Positions 20,501 to 31,503 of a stretch of 64,000 bases of DNA are shown here, piece by piece. A model generated the notes under the pieces. It was not told the origin of the DNA, did not search any database, and worked only from the letters and a program-made list of their open reading frames with translations. How positions within the stretch are numbered: position 1 is the stretch's first letter; each line of letters begins with the position of its first letter. The DNA comes from Gelatoporia subvermispora B (Eukaryota; Basidiomycota; Agaricomycetes; Polyporales; Gelatoporiaceae): positions 2,004,803-2,068,802 of the forward strand of contig KB445793.1 of NCBI GenBank assembly GCA_000320605.2, in the 5' to 3' direction. Made by a program: the position numbers and the translations under genes.

Positions 20501-21797
20501 TCCGGTCATACCTCAATCTTGACATCTACTTGTCATTTGAGGTACATACTGATGAAACTATCAATGCTACACGGGCAGAGCTTAAGTTGTTCATGCAACT
20601 GTTAACTGTACGTCACACTACTCGTTATATAACTTGTCTTAAACACCAAGACTCAGGAATATGTCGACATGGCTGCTACCGCCAAGGACTGGAACTTCCC
20701 AAAAATACACCTTCTTATGCACGTGGTCGACGATATACTTAATAAAGGTGCAACACGCAATATGAACACAAAGCCAAATGAGCAAATGCATGGTATCCTC
20801 AAGGAGACATATCAGGATATGACAAACTTCAAGGATGTCGCAACACAGGTAATATAATTTACTAATTTGTGCAACAAAGTTCATTTTGTGTGCCAGATTC
20901 TACGTGAAGAGCATCGAAGATATACCGCAGATCATATTCGTGCTATAATCACCGCATGCGATGAATTTGACAAGAAATCAAAAGACGACTATGCGGCAGC
21001 GATGATATCGCAGCGTCAGTTTGGAAATGTTATCCTTGGATCCCGACAGAGAAATGTCATGCTCGGAACACTACAGTCAGAGCACCAGAATGATCCAGAG
21101 TATGCGAACTTTGCTCAGGAACTTGGCGAGTACGTTACGGAGTTCTTCGTGCTCAATGGCATAGCTCTTCCGGACGGAAAGCCTATCAAACTAAGTGCAA
21201 ATCACAAGGTGAGTACTACGTTCAGGCTCTGGCAATTTGTACACTGTTAACCATGGTCCATGACTTTGGTCTCGCCAACGGCAGATCATTGAATATCAGC
21301 TCCTCAAGTGTTACTACGCATCCACCATTGATTGGCGGGTTAACAACGACTATCTGCATGCATCACCATTATTCCATGGCAATCCTCGCTATGATGTTGT
21401 TATGGTCAAAACCACTGTACCTGCAAACTCTGATCCTGAGAACAACATCTCCGAGTCGGATAATGGGAACTCCGCATCGGAATGGCACTATTTTGCCCAA
21501 ATTTTGTACATGTTCACTCTCGAGATCGGCAACACTCATCATCCATTTGCTCTTGTTCATCCATATGATGCTGATATCTCTGACTTCCCAGAGAAAGACA
21601 CAGACCTTGGATTCTATCGAATACGCCAGGAAAGCGCCCACACATCGCACTTTATCCCTCTTCGCTCGGTGATTCGTGGCGCTGTGGTTGTGCCGACATT
21701 CGACACAGAGAATGACTTCTTTGTTGTTGATACGATCGACCCCGACATATTCTTCCGGTTACTCGTCCTGTACGATACGAGTAGTGTAGAGTCATGA
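17531..21797 (+). mobile_element. Plavaka-like (KDZ superfamily) transposase, open frame
   Basis: Thirteen exons join in phase: 17531-17729, 18132-18224, 18273-18865, 18929-19147, 19202-19381, 19439-19632, 19682-19889, 19947-20107, 20159-20255, 20428-20607, 20657-20848, 20897-21208 and 21285-21797. The product is 1,046 residues with no stop or shift. The N-terminus has a C-x2-C-x11-H-x3-C zinc finger (residues 23-42), then a Pro/Ala-rich linker. The core has blocks seen in Plavaka transposases of Agaricomycetes: WHHSSWKCLESL, FPTIIIVSADYEEQ, a C-x2-C pair in SAPCCVC, FDRLHTNHLGIWKAHLW and KPNEQMHGILKETYQ. The C-terminal module matches the region after the transposase (ALVHPYDA, DLGFYR, SVIRGAV, FFVVDTID). 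The intron after exon 1 is about 400 bases and may hide a missed exon. Terminal repeats were not found, so mobility is unproven. Confidence 0.82.
20256..20427 (+). repeat. G+C-rich repeat patch inside a transposase intron
   Basis: This intron is 172 bases where its neighbours are 49-60. Its middle (about 20285-20408) holds many copies of a CGGGTA/CGGGTC-type hexamer on both strands (TCCCGGGTAG, TACGGGTAAT, GCGGGTCA, TTACCCGC). It looks like a small insertion that the splice sites tolerate. Confidence 0.5.
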
Positions 21798-24691
21798 TAG
21801 AATGCTTCAACAAATTGTACTATACCGTCATGTTTATTATAATTTATCCGTGTAACCGTGCCGGCCTGCGAGATGCTGTGGCAGTGCCAACTTGCTGAGA
21901 TGCTGGTGGCGGCTGAGGACGCCATGCAGACAGGCTTGAGTTGACCCCGCGTCGAAAATGAACCCTGCTTGAATACGCGCCTACAATGTGCACGTCGTTG
22001 CAGAAATCCGGTAGTCGGACGAATTGGGAAGGCCGACGGCGCCGGAGAGCTGCACGACAACAACTTGTAAGTTGTGCAGGTGCAACGAGCTGAAGGTGCC
22101 AACAGGCCGCCAGTGACAGCAGCTTGCACGCATGTGGTGCGCCATGGAACTCAGGATTTCAGCAGGTCTCAATGTTGCAGTCTCGACATGCATACCGGCA
22201 GCCACGCCACAGGTATGCAACACTCGACCGTGGTCCTAGGTCTGTACAATCTATTTTTGGGTACACTCGACAGCTACTGCAGTCTGCAACTACCTACTGA
22301 GCTGCTTACTCGCCCTCTGAACCAATGATCTCCACTCCCGACTACTAGCTCGATGCCACACATTTGCGCCCTGGCCCAAGACTCCCCGGACGCCCGTCGC
22401 CCGCTGAGGCTTGACGGAGGCTGGATTTTCGTATTGTAGGTCGTGCAACTTACCAGTCATCCTGCGCCGCGCGCGCGCATGGCGAATCCGGGTGTGGAAC
22501 TTCAACTCCGAGTTTCCTTTAGTACACTGACCTTTTTGCAGACACGACATATACGGTGCCTCCGCGTCGTATCACATCATGTGGCGCCAAGTATCCGCTA
22601 TGCAAACAGCAGGCGCTCTATCACCAGATGGCACCTGCTCCAGAGCCGCGCAAAGATTTGCATCCAGCATGCGCAGTCTCGCAGAAGGTCAATGGGCGAC
22701 CGGTGTTGCAGGAGCTGCAAATGTGGTGAGTGCATGCTTGTCACAGTGTCAGCCGTCTCACGTACAGGCTCCAATCAGTGCTAGCTGGCTGATGTTCACG
22801 TCCCAGTCTGACATGCTAGATCGCATGTCCCAGTTTGTCGCAACAGCTCACATGTGCTCGCGCAGTGTCGCCACTGCCAGTGCCGATCGCTGCCGTGCTA
22901 GCAACTGAGATACAAGACACTGCTGGATACGACATGGTGAGACAGGTACGTCGATAGCACAGGGGCAGGCTGCGGTAGACCAGGGTCTGCAAACGCAATC
23001 GATGTGTCGAGCCTACAAGACGCGAGACTCAGCGGTCACCATAGGAGATTAAGAGATCACTGTACTACTTCCAGCGGTGGCACAAGGGGATCTGGTGTGA
23101 CACGCAGCATGACTACTGCCCCAGCTGACCGCATCAGGTGCGGGCTGTATCACGCACACAAGATACAGGACTTAGAGCAAGGCGACCTCAGGCTCTGAGC
23201 TGCTCTATCTGATCGCAGACATGTGCACCCCTGTCCATGACATCGCGAAGTTCCCAGCGGATTCTCCATGATCTAGACCCGCAACCGTATCCTCGACGCC
23301 CAAACACCGCATCTGCGCACGGCCCTTAAGATCCCGCCCAGGCGCCGAGACTCGAGCGACGAGAGTTCGTGGAGCACGTCTGCTGAGCTCCCCTCAAACG
23401 CACCGTTTATCACCATCTAATCGCCCTGCCTCGTTCCCATGGTCTCTCTGTGCTCTTTGTCTTGACTCACACCCCCTGGACTCTCCGGCTTCAGCTGTCA
23501 GGCTCTAAGACGCTTGGCAATCTTGTACGTAGTCTGCTTTTCGCTCGCACGACTACGAGAAGGATGAAGCGATACATGTTCGCGTCAGGTGCGCAGACTC
23601 GGGTCAGATAACGACATACTATACGTTTCTCTTGAATTCTCCGTCTACTGCTTCTGTCTTCAAGGTTAGCACGGCTTGCGCTGGATCTGGTTCTCTGCTG
23701 TGATGCTGGCCTTGTGCTTTCTGCGGAGTCCAGGCCCACACTTACACGCTGCAGCGTGTGCTCTTATCTTCCCATCATTTTGCAAAGTGTTCGCAGGACC
23801 GGCTTCGCATGCATGCTCTCGGGTGCCCACTGCCCGATGGTGACTCGTCGACTGGATCGAGGTCGATTGCTGGGCGCTCTAATCCTCTGGGGATCTCAGA
23901 CTCTCAGAGCCGATGCAGCCCTGTAATCGAGCTTCCTTGAAGCTTTCTTGAAGCCTCCTCGAACTTTGATAGGATCTGGACCAAGTGTTTGCGACCTGGT
24001 AAGTCGTGCAGTATTTTGATGCTATCGAGCAAACTAACCACATTCATGACATGTCCTGGTCGTGCGGCCCTCAAAGCTCGTCCCACATCCAGCCCCTACA
24101 CTGCATGCGGCGGAGATAGACCTACGATTACCCTTGCGATAGCATTTCGGAGCAAGCCCGAGATCCGAGGCACGTGATCTGTATGTGTAAATGCGTCAAA
24201 GATGTCATCTTCGCTGAATGCTGCGACCTACGTACAGATTGTCACAATGATATCGGAAGAGATTCATTGTGGATGAGACTCACACCACGCTCGCCTTCCA
24301 CGCTGTGTTCCAGGCGTTCGGGCTCTCAAAGAGCTCAATGCTCTGCACACCTCGCTTGCGCTCGTGCAGTTCCGAGGAGGTGGTATGCCTCACACACAGG
24401 TCAATTGTTCAGCGAACACCTAGCTTCTCTATCATATGTCTAACCGATTTCGCCTCGCATAGTATCAAAGAGCGGAAATTAAACAAATACGCCCAATGCT
24501 GCATGCACCTCGTCCATGCATATGCTATCGAGCAGAATCTTGTACGTTTTTCTGTCTCTTTTACCTTAGCAATTCATTGTTGTGCTCTCATTGTCTTGTG
24601 CTGCAGAAGCGAGGTTTGGAGCGATATAAGATGACCTCGTAGTAGAGGCCATCTTGCTTCACAGCGCTCTCGCTGTCCATTCTAAGCTCGA
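21798..24691. other. Long region without recognisable genes
   Basis: About 2.9 kb between the transposase stop and the next gene. The first part (about 21850-23200) is rich in TGCA and CAGC words and has short frames on both strands with odd, Cys/His/Ser-rich composition and no family match. From about 23250 the plus strand is pyrimidine-rich. The piece nearest the transposase may include the element's 3' end. I see no RNA gene or clear repeat unit. Confidence 0.45.
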
Positions 24692-26584
24692 ATGGATGCT
24701 CACACAATTATCAACCCTTTCCCGACCGCAGACAGCAGTATCGAGGAGCTCCTGGTGACGGTGCACTCTTACCAGCAGGTACGCATGAATTCACTCACGT
24801 ATTTTACCTTGTGACGTCTAACTCAGCAATATTGCACAAGGCCTTGGCGGCATCGCAGATGCGATGTGACGCAATGCGCGATGACAACCACAGGCTTCAA
24901 GAGCAGGTTGACAGCCTCACCAGACAGGTCTCGCAGCTGCGAACCACCGAGGCGCCAGGTGCCACCACTCGTCTCCGTGCCCGCTGTCAGGACAAGGCTG
25001 GTGGTTTCTCCGAGTCTGAACAGAAAGCCATCCGGAAGTTCTGCAAGCACTTCACGGTTATGGAGCGACTGTGGATCGAGCCGAGCTGGTATCAGGTCAA
25101 TGCAGCTTCACTTACCATGACTATGATGACTGATGCCACTGCCACTCTCATTGCTGCTGTTACTGGCGACGTTGGAGATGGTGACGGGCCGGCGCCAGAG
25201 CGACTTGCGGATGCCTTGCGCATCAACACTATGGCTGCATTTCACAAGATGCTCCCTTCCGAGCTGCGCGAGCGCAACCGCGTGCAAATGGAGGCATTTG
25301 CAGGCCTAGTAAGCACACCATTATCCGTCAAAATTTAGGACTTACATATCCTCTTCGGTCAGTGGGCGACATTCAGCAGCGACCAGAGATCGACCAATGC
25401 ATTCAAGGCACGCGAGAAGGCACACATCATCTTCTCTGGCGTGACTCCGCAGTGGTTCATGACGAAGAAGACCACAGATGACCCGATCGTACGCGCTAAT
25501 CTAGGACGCTTCAACGACAGAACCTCGCGATTCTCCCGCTTCCCACCCTTGTTCTATCCGAACCACAAGAGAGTGGCAGACAAGAGCAAGCTCTTCTTCA
25601 ATCCTGAGTTACCACGGGTAAGTCGTATATATGTCTCACGACGCGCATCATAGAACTTAATTCCCTTTACATCTAGCTACTTCTCTTTGTGCTATTCTCG
25701 TCTTCCGCGCTCCATGGAAAGTTTCCCGGGAAACGGGCGAACGGGCTAGTGTGGGGTATACAGAAGCTCACTGCGGGCTCGATTGCGTACACGCTAATCC
25801 TGGTAAGTTTGACTTGTTTCGCAAAGGTCTTACCTCACCAGCTGACCTACTATCACCAGGCTCGGTTCCTCTTCTCCCCGGATGCCACATTTGGTGACTC
25901 GACCGGATCAAACTACATCTCGTACACGGGAGACTTCGACGTCTACCGCTCGATGTTCGAAGCCAAGACGCCGGCAACTGAAGCCGTCATCCATTTCTGG
26001 GAAACCATTACTCTCGCGTGCGTGCGAGCAAACGCCAATCAGATGAGGATGTCCGGGCCTGGCGACAACTCAGACGACTCGGCCTCCAGCTCTCCGGAGG
26101 ACTTCTCTAACCAGTTTGCCCAGATCGATGCTTCGCAGGACCATACAGACTCCGAAGACAATGCTAGCGCGATCAGCCGCAGCATTCCAGCATCCTCCCC
26201 CGCACCCCAGGTTGCAGTTGGTGCGCAAACCAGTGCTGTACCCCGGACCTCTGCATCTCGTGCAGATGATTATGAGGTGCCAGAGGGGCTAAACTTCATG
26301 GGAAGCTTGGGTCTCTCTCAGGCCGAGGCTACTGAATGTGAGTACAGGACAACTGAGAGATCTTTTCTGACAATTTCTCTCTTCGTACAGTTGGTTCTGC
26401 ACCTTATCTGGTGCAACAAACCGATGCTGACTCAACGCCGGACTCAACGCCGGGACCTGACGGCGGCGATTATGATGATGTTGTCGTCCTCGCACCAGGC
26501 CGAGGCCGTGGGCGCGGTCGTGGGCGCGGAAAGGCGCGCGTTGCGTCGGAGACAGTAGCCCCTCGCCGAAGCAAGCGCATCTAG
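24692..26584 (+). CDS. DUF6698-like basidiomycete protein
   Basis: Several exons can be followed. The exon ending after MEAFAGL (~25307) is followed by WATFSSDQRSSTN at ~25362, then one from about 25678 (LLLFVLFSSSALHG), one from about 25860 (ARFLFSPDATFGDS), and a last one ending at 26584. The first half has a heptad-like helix (NHRLQEQVDSLTRQVSQL), likely a coiled coil. The middle, with VRANLGRF, FFNPEL, SSSALHG, WGIQKLTAGSIAY and ISYTGDFDVYRSMFE, follows the layout of the DUF6698 family that is multiplied in Agaricomycetes. The C-terminus is acidic, then RG-rich (GRGRGRGRGRG), ending in basic RRSKRI, which suggests nuclear localisation. Function of the family is unknown. The 5' end is unsure: only one frame through 24692-24778 joins in phase to the exon at 24829. 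Confidence 0.55.
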
Positions 26585-26849
26585 TCGAACGTCAAGGTAT
26601 TCGGATATTTTGTCTTCGCTGTCTTGAATGCACTGATTGATAGTCGGGCAGGTGCACAACAACTAGCTGTGGCACATGCAACTGATTGTCACCAGGATAC
26701 GAAGGATCTTGTCGTTACCATATGAGTTCTTGCATTGCGATGCTGCATTGCCCTCCCGTGATATGTGTCTCGTTTGCTGTCTCATTCGCATGAGTGCTGT
26801 CCAAATTGACCGCCTGTAACCGTATAAATTGATATGGGGTTCTCCTTTA

Positions 26850-26998
26850 CATATGGCTCCCTGGTGGAGTGGTTATGTTGCGTGCTAATTCTAAGTTTGT
26901 TTGTGTTGCTGTAATTTGTGAGGCCCCGAGTTCGAGTCCTGATACGACCAGAGATAATAAGAAAGGCGCTGTCAGAAGACCGCGCGCGATTATCTTTT
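26850..26998 (+). repeat. tRNA-derived (SINE-like) unit with pol III boxes
   Basis: A box A match (TGGTGGAGTGG, 26862-26872) and a box B match (GTTCGAGTCC, 26930-26939) lie 68 bases apart. A run of four T follows at 26995-26998. Just before the T run, a 7-base inverted repeat (AGATAAT/ATTATCT) could form a hairpin. The acceptor arms and anticodon stem do not pair well, so this is not a functional tRNA. It looks like a tRNA-derived short interspersed element or a decayed tRNA gene. Confidence 0.4.
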
Positions 26999-27017
26999 AT
27001 GCTGACGAGATATCTCC

Positions 27018-27355
27018 GATCTGATAAGAACCGCCGCCCGCTTATCATGCCTCACGAGCGTCGGCGCCTTCTCAGGTTTGGCGTCGTCTGAAAATGAATC
27101 ACAATGGCTTATGACAGCCCGTCTCGTGAGGGTTTATTAGAACTCCGTCTGAAAATGCATTACAAAGCCCTAACGAAGCGCATATCTAATAACGGTCTGA
27201 TACGCACGAATTAGGTCTCCGCTCGTAAGCACCTAGCAAGGCGTTACGAGGCTTCGAGCTTATTTTCCGCTGATAAGGTAGCCCTTATTGGGCTAAATCA
27301 GGATCCGTGTTTCTTATCAGTAAGCCTGCCTGATAAAGCGCTTATATTACTTGAT
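27018..27355. repeat. Cluster of GATAAG palindromic words
   Basis: CTGATAAG or its complement occurs at about 27018, 27271 and 27324, with close variants near 27339 and 27352. GATAAG is the core bound by fungal GATA factors. The cluster ends about 160 bases before the LYR gene. It may be regulatory or part of a repeat. Confidence 0.4.
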
Positions 27356-27514
27356 AATGTACATTCGTCATTTCAGACAATTTTTAGGATACGAATCTGA
27401 GATCTGCTTGAATGACCGCGGCTACTGCAACACAACTGCACATTCTCTGAACCCCCTCCATTCTGTCCGACAAGTTTGAATTCTTTTCAGAAAAATCGCC
27501 GAGTGAGGGAAGTC

Positions 27515-28878
27515 ATGACTATCCCAGCTCTGACCGCCTCATCCATCGCACATCGTGCACGAATATCGTCTGCACTCAAAGCGCTGAAACCGCCTCAGTT
27601 CCGCATGGAGGTCGTCAAACTCCGCGCCCACCAGATACCTACCAAATGGTCACTGTACAGAAACCTACTAAGGACTGCACCGACAAAAGATGTGAGTATT
27701 TCTGTATCTCGCTCTCTTCTTTTGGCGTGACATTCTCTGAAGTCAATCTCATTCGGACGCACGAAAGATACGATGGCGGGTCAGAATGGGGTTCAGGCAG
27801 GACAAATCGCTACGAAGAGCAGGAGATGTTAGAAGGTCACTGGAGAAGTGGCACAAGGTATGCATACAACTGCGCATGCGACCCCTCTGATCCTGAAAGA
27901 GTCGCAGTGGCTCGATACATTTCAGGCAGCCAGGAACGGCGATGCGCACCTTCAAGCCGTCCTCTCCCGGTACAGTAGATTGATTGTGGCGAAGCGTAAG
28001 AAAGAAGAGATGCACCAGATGATTCTTGATGACATTGTAAGAACATTCAGCCCATCACATGTTAATGACGGCCTCACTCCCTCTTGTGTATGGTAGGCTT
28101 GGCGTCAGAGACATGCTAATCGCCCCGTCTTGAAGGGCTCGGCCCTTCGACCAAGTCTTTATAATCGACCGTTGCCTATGATGACACCCATGCCAATGCA
28201 CGTTTCTGGCATGATCGCACGTCGGAGAAAGGCCCGAGCACGTCGCCAAGACCGATATGCTGTGCTCTCAGACCTGTCCAAGGACCTCGAAAGCGAACGG
28301 ACCTTTGAGTCTCTCTTGGCGCAGTCCATAGAAACACCTTTCAGGCCCGAGTACTCACCTAACTTGGGTGATTGGAGTGAGTCATCTCTGTATATTCGCA
28401 TTCGAGATCTGACTGGGTGCCAGAACACTGGATAACCGAAGAGCAACGGATGATCCGCGAGTCCTACGAGCTTGACAACGAACGCGCTAGAACACCCTTC
28501 CCGTCCGAGCTGCTGGAGTCACTGAAGTCGGCACGACGCGCGAAGGTTGAAAACAAGACCCGGGAACGTGCGAGAGAGCGGAGCGGAGAGGTGCTCGACA
28601 TTACTCTCAAGCGTCATCGCGGACAGCCGCCCGCACACCTACTTGACAAGATGTCTGAAAAAGAGAAGCATATGGATCAGGTCTCGCGCAGCCCGAGCGA
28701 GGTCGGCTATGTTGCGCAAGTTAAGCGCGCTCTCGGACACAAGTTGCGTAATCCGGATGCGTGGAAGGTCGAGCTCGGAAAACCTGAAAATAGGGAACAA
28801 TTGGATGAAGCACAGGGTGCAATCGACGCCGAAAATGCACGACGGAGGGCTCAAGCGAAGACCGATGAAGACTCGTAG
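27515..28878 (+). CDS. LYR-motif protein, Cup1-like
   Basis: Five exons join in phase: 27515-27691, 27801-27857, 27908-28036, 28097-28376 and 28424-28878, giving 365 residues. The N-terminal domain has the LYR motif in SLYRNLLRTAP (about residues 47-50), then SLEKWHK and WLDTFQAARNGD. These fit the complex-1 LYR domain of the Cup1-like type. LYR proteins act in the mitochondrial matrix, usually as helpers for assembly of respiratory complexes, ribosomes or iron-sulfur proteins with acyl carrier protein. The C-terminal two thirds are basic and charged, with a conserved-looking region (ESYELDNERARTPFPSELLE; RGQPPAHLLDKM). The exact role is unknown. The last intron is only 47 bases. Confidence 0.72.
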
Positions 28879-29626
28879 ACATTGCGACGTGTAGCCGCCC
28901 TTTCAGATCATTCACTTGCGCCAGCGGGACTCTATACCATTCGGAGGGCTGCGCGACGGATCACCATGGCGTAGACATAGCCCAGAACTCAGGATCCCGT
29001 CACGTCTGTGTTCACTGGTAGGGGCACCCATGGTGCTGACTTCCAGCTTGTCCCCGTTGTGGGGCGCGTATCCCTCCAATGTACTGAACGGACGATGTTC
29101 GCTGACCCGTTGCCTGAGTTGTCAACAATGGTGGAGGAAACAGTCGCCACACATGATATTTGATACAGAGGTCTAGAAATCAATAGTAATTACCCATATC
29201 TGTACATCCATACTTGTCCATCGAATGACACTGGAAGATCTGCTAAAGACATGACAGGGAATGGTATACACACAGCGCAGATGCTGATAATGCTTCGTGT
29301 CGGGTTAGAACGGAGCCCATCGACGTGCAGTGTCTCGACTGCTGCCGCTGTCAGTCAGTATCCCGTCTCGGGCAAGCTACAACACATCGCGCACCACGGC
29401 ATAGACCGGTATAAGAAGGCTGACGAGCATGCAATTACGTGACCATAGGTTATCCTGTGATCCATAATCCCCGGAACACGCCACGGTGGAGACGCAAGGG
29501 TTGAACTAGGCCTTCGCGACAGACACCTGTCTCGAAACTGCCACAAACCACATGCTAGAACTGACGTTGTCCCCGATGCACGGTCATGTGAGATATGGGG
29601 TGAATGGAACACAGGCCGAGCATCGG
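28879..29626. other. Convergent intergenic region
   Basis: About 750 bases between the stops of two convergent genes. Short frames on both strands carry no recognisable content. Confidence 0.5.
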
Positions 29627-30709
29627 TCAGTCCTGTGATTTCGATACCGTCTTCAAATCGGCCAGTTCTTCCAGCAACTTTGCCCGCTCATTCAGAAGTG
29701 CCAATCGGTACTCTGATGCCGAGTTATGCCTCGTAACTATGCTTGGCGACCCAGTCCCCTTGCGATTCGGAGTGGACGTGGCAGGCTCCGTGAACAGCCT
29801 CCGAGCGATCCCGCGTGATCCGGAGCGGGAAAGAGATCTGCGACTTGTCTCAAATGCCCGAATTTCCTCGTCATCTTTTGCGTGCTCGATCCACCCTGTA
29901 TAACGGACCGAACGACGAGGAGTGGATGCTGCAGATGGCTCGCCGATGTCGGTTGAGCAGTCGCAGTAGGAATACGTTTCCGAGGCAAGATGCCGCGAGT
30001 CATGAACGGATTGATTGGGGTCCCCGAAAAATGACGGTTCTTGCACTTCATGAATACAACGGGGTCGACGACGGACCGGATGTGCGATCGGGGACAGACT
30101 CGACTGAGACTCGGTCAGCTCATCCAGACCGAGCCGAGGAAGTGGTGATGGCGGGCGGGATACAACAGATGTAGCAGAAGTATCGACGCTCCCTGCCGCT
30201 TGATGTATTATGGACATACGGGTGTTGTTGGTACTCGTGATGGTAGAATGAGTAGATGGAGATGCTGCGCTACTCCGTCCTGAAGCCCTTCTCGTCTGGG
30301 GATGGCGTGCAGGTTGCGGTGTGGCAACGTCTCTCGCTTCGTCCTCAGACAGGATCCCCTTCGTCATTCCTAACCAGCACAGGATCTCTCCGATGAGCAC
30401 GACTTCGTCTCGTTCACCCGATGCAAGTCTTCTTGGGTCAATGTCAGAAAGACCAACGTCGGCCTGGATGACATCGTTCCCCAGTACGCCGAGAAAGATC
30501 TTCATAGCGTCCACCTTGGAAGAGAAGTCACGAGATTCACGTATATTACTGGGTATGGGCAGCCTTTCGTGCATGATCGACTCCAAGATTGCTAGCAAAA
30601 GCGATGGCGTCAAGTCCAGCGGTGTTTCTATGCTGATGGTAATCCGGAGTCGGCTCAGTAGCGTGTTCAGTACTGCTGTGATGTCGTTGTCAGTTAGGGG
30701 GTCAGACAT
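29627..30709 (-). CDS. DUF5745-like protein
   Basis: A single open exon of 360 residues starting at the ATG 30709-30707. Residues 1-125 form a folded-looking domain: an N-terminal helix (ITAVLNTLLSRL), LTPSLLLAILESIM, a KVDAMKIFLGVL helix and a VGLSDIDPRRLASGERDEVVLIGEILCWLG block. The last two blocks match the DUF5745 domain, which resembles the N-terminal calponin-homology-like region of centrosomal protein CEP95. The rest is Ser/Pro/Arg-rich and probably disordered, ending in a short helix (YRLALLNERAKLLEELADL) that may be a coiled coil. A role at the spindle pole or on microtubules is only a guess from the distant resemblance. Intron-free genes are rare in this window. Confidence 0.65.
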   Translation of the reverse strand: MSDPLTDNDITAVLNTLLSRLRITISIETPLDLTPSLLLAILESIMHERLPIPSNIRESRDFSSKVDAMKIFLGVLGNDVIQADVGLSDIDPRRLASGERDEVVLIGEILCWLGMTKGILSEDEARDVATPQPARHPQTRRASGRSSAASPSTHSTITSTNNTRMSIIHQAAGSVDTSATSVVSRPPSPLPRLGLDELTESQSSLSPIAHPVRRRPRCIHEVQEPSFFGDPNQSVHDSRHLASETYSYCDCSTDIGEPSAASTPRRSVRYTGWIEHAKDDEEIRAFETSRRSLSRSGSRGIARRLFTEPATSTPNRKGTGSPSIVTRHNSASEYRLALLNERAKLLEELADLKTVSKSQD

Positions 30710-31503
30710 CGCGGTATGGTTGTCTTCCTCATAGGAGAATGAGACTCATGACGACGATTGACGTGGAACAATGACCTGCTCGATGCTCGTCAAATTCGGG
30801 TCCGATCTTGGCATGCTCACACGCAATCAATCACGTGGTAATGCATATAGCCGGCGACATAACTGAGGACGGAAGCATGACCAAGGGATCGACACGTCCA
30901 TTAGCTGCGAGAGCAGATAACCGAATAATCAGCGCGTTGTATCTACATCTGTCAAAATCAATCGCATTTCTTCCAGCGACATTGACTTTTATTCACCACA
31001 GCAGACACCTTCAGACACCCCAGTTTCGTTATCCACAAATTGGACATCGAAATCCGCATCGCGCGTCGATCGTCTGTTATCAGCTGGTGTATTAATTTGC
31101 CCTAATTCTGCACCGGTGTGCCCTACAGCGAGAAACAGGAAATAGGCGGATCCATTTTACAGAACAACGAGCAACTCGAGGCTGGGAGGCGAATGTAGCG
31201 ACTCGGATCACGCAGCCCTGGAACGGCGATCTCGGTGTAGCACACCATATCGCTGTGCCTGTCGCTGTGACAGGCATGACCGTCGCAGGAAGATGCACTG
31301 CAGATACGAATCATCCATTGAATTCGTGGTACGCAATATCAGCGGTACTTGCCAATCAAACCCGCTGTATCAGCATGCACTTTCTCCCTCACTGAACAAG
31401 CGGACATGAGGAGCGTGAGTGGTCGTAAGTGAAGCCACGTAAGTTCTCCGGTAAAAAGCTAGCTAGAAATAAATAGACAAAGACACGACTCGCTACAGAA
31501 GTT
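30710..31503. other. Intergenic region
   Basis: About 790 bases between the start of the DUF5745-like gene and the stop of FCF2. No genes seen. Confidence 0.5.

Larger units (their letters stand above)
26585..27514. other. Repeat-bearing intergenic region
   Basis: About 930 bases with no gene. It contains a tRNA-like unit (26850-26998). It has two copies of a 12-base word beginning GTCTGAAAATG (about 27088 and 27150), and several CTGATAAG/CTTATCAG palindromic words between 27018 and 27355. Confidence 0.55.

Noticed and set aside
26862..26945. A functional tRNA gene
   Set aside because: Boxes A and B are present but the acceptor, anticodon and T stems do not pair, so it was kept only as a tRNA-derived repeat.
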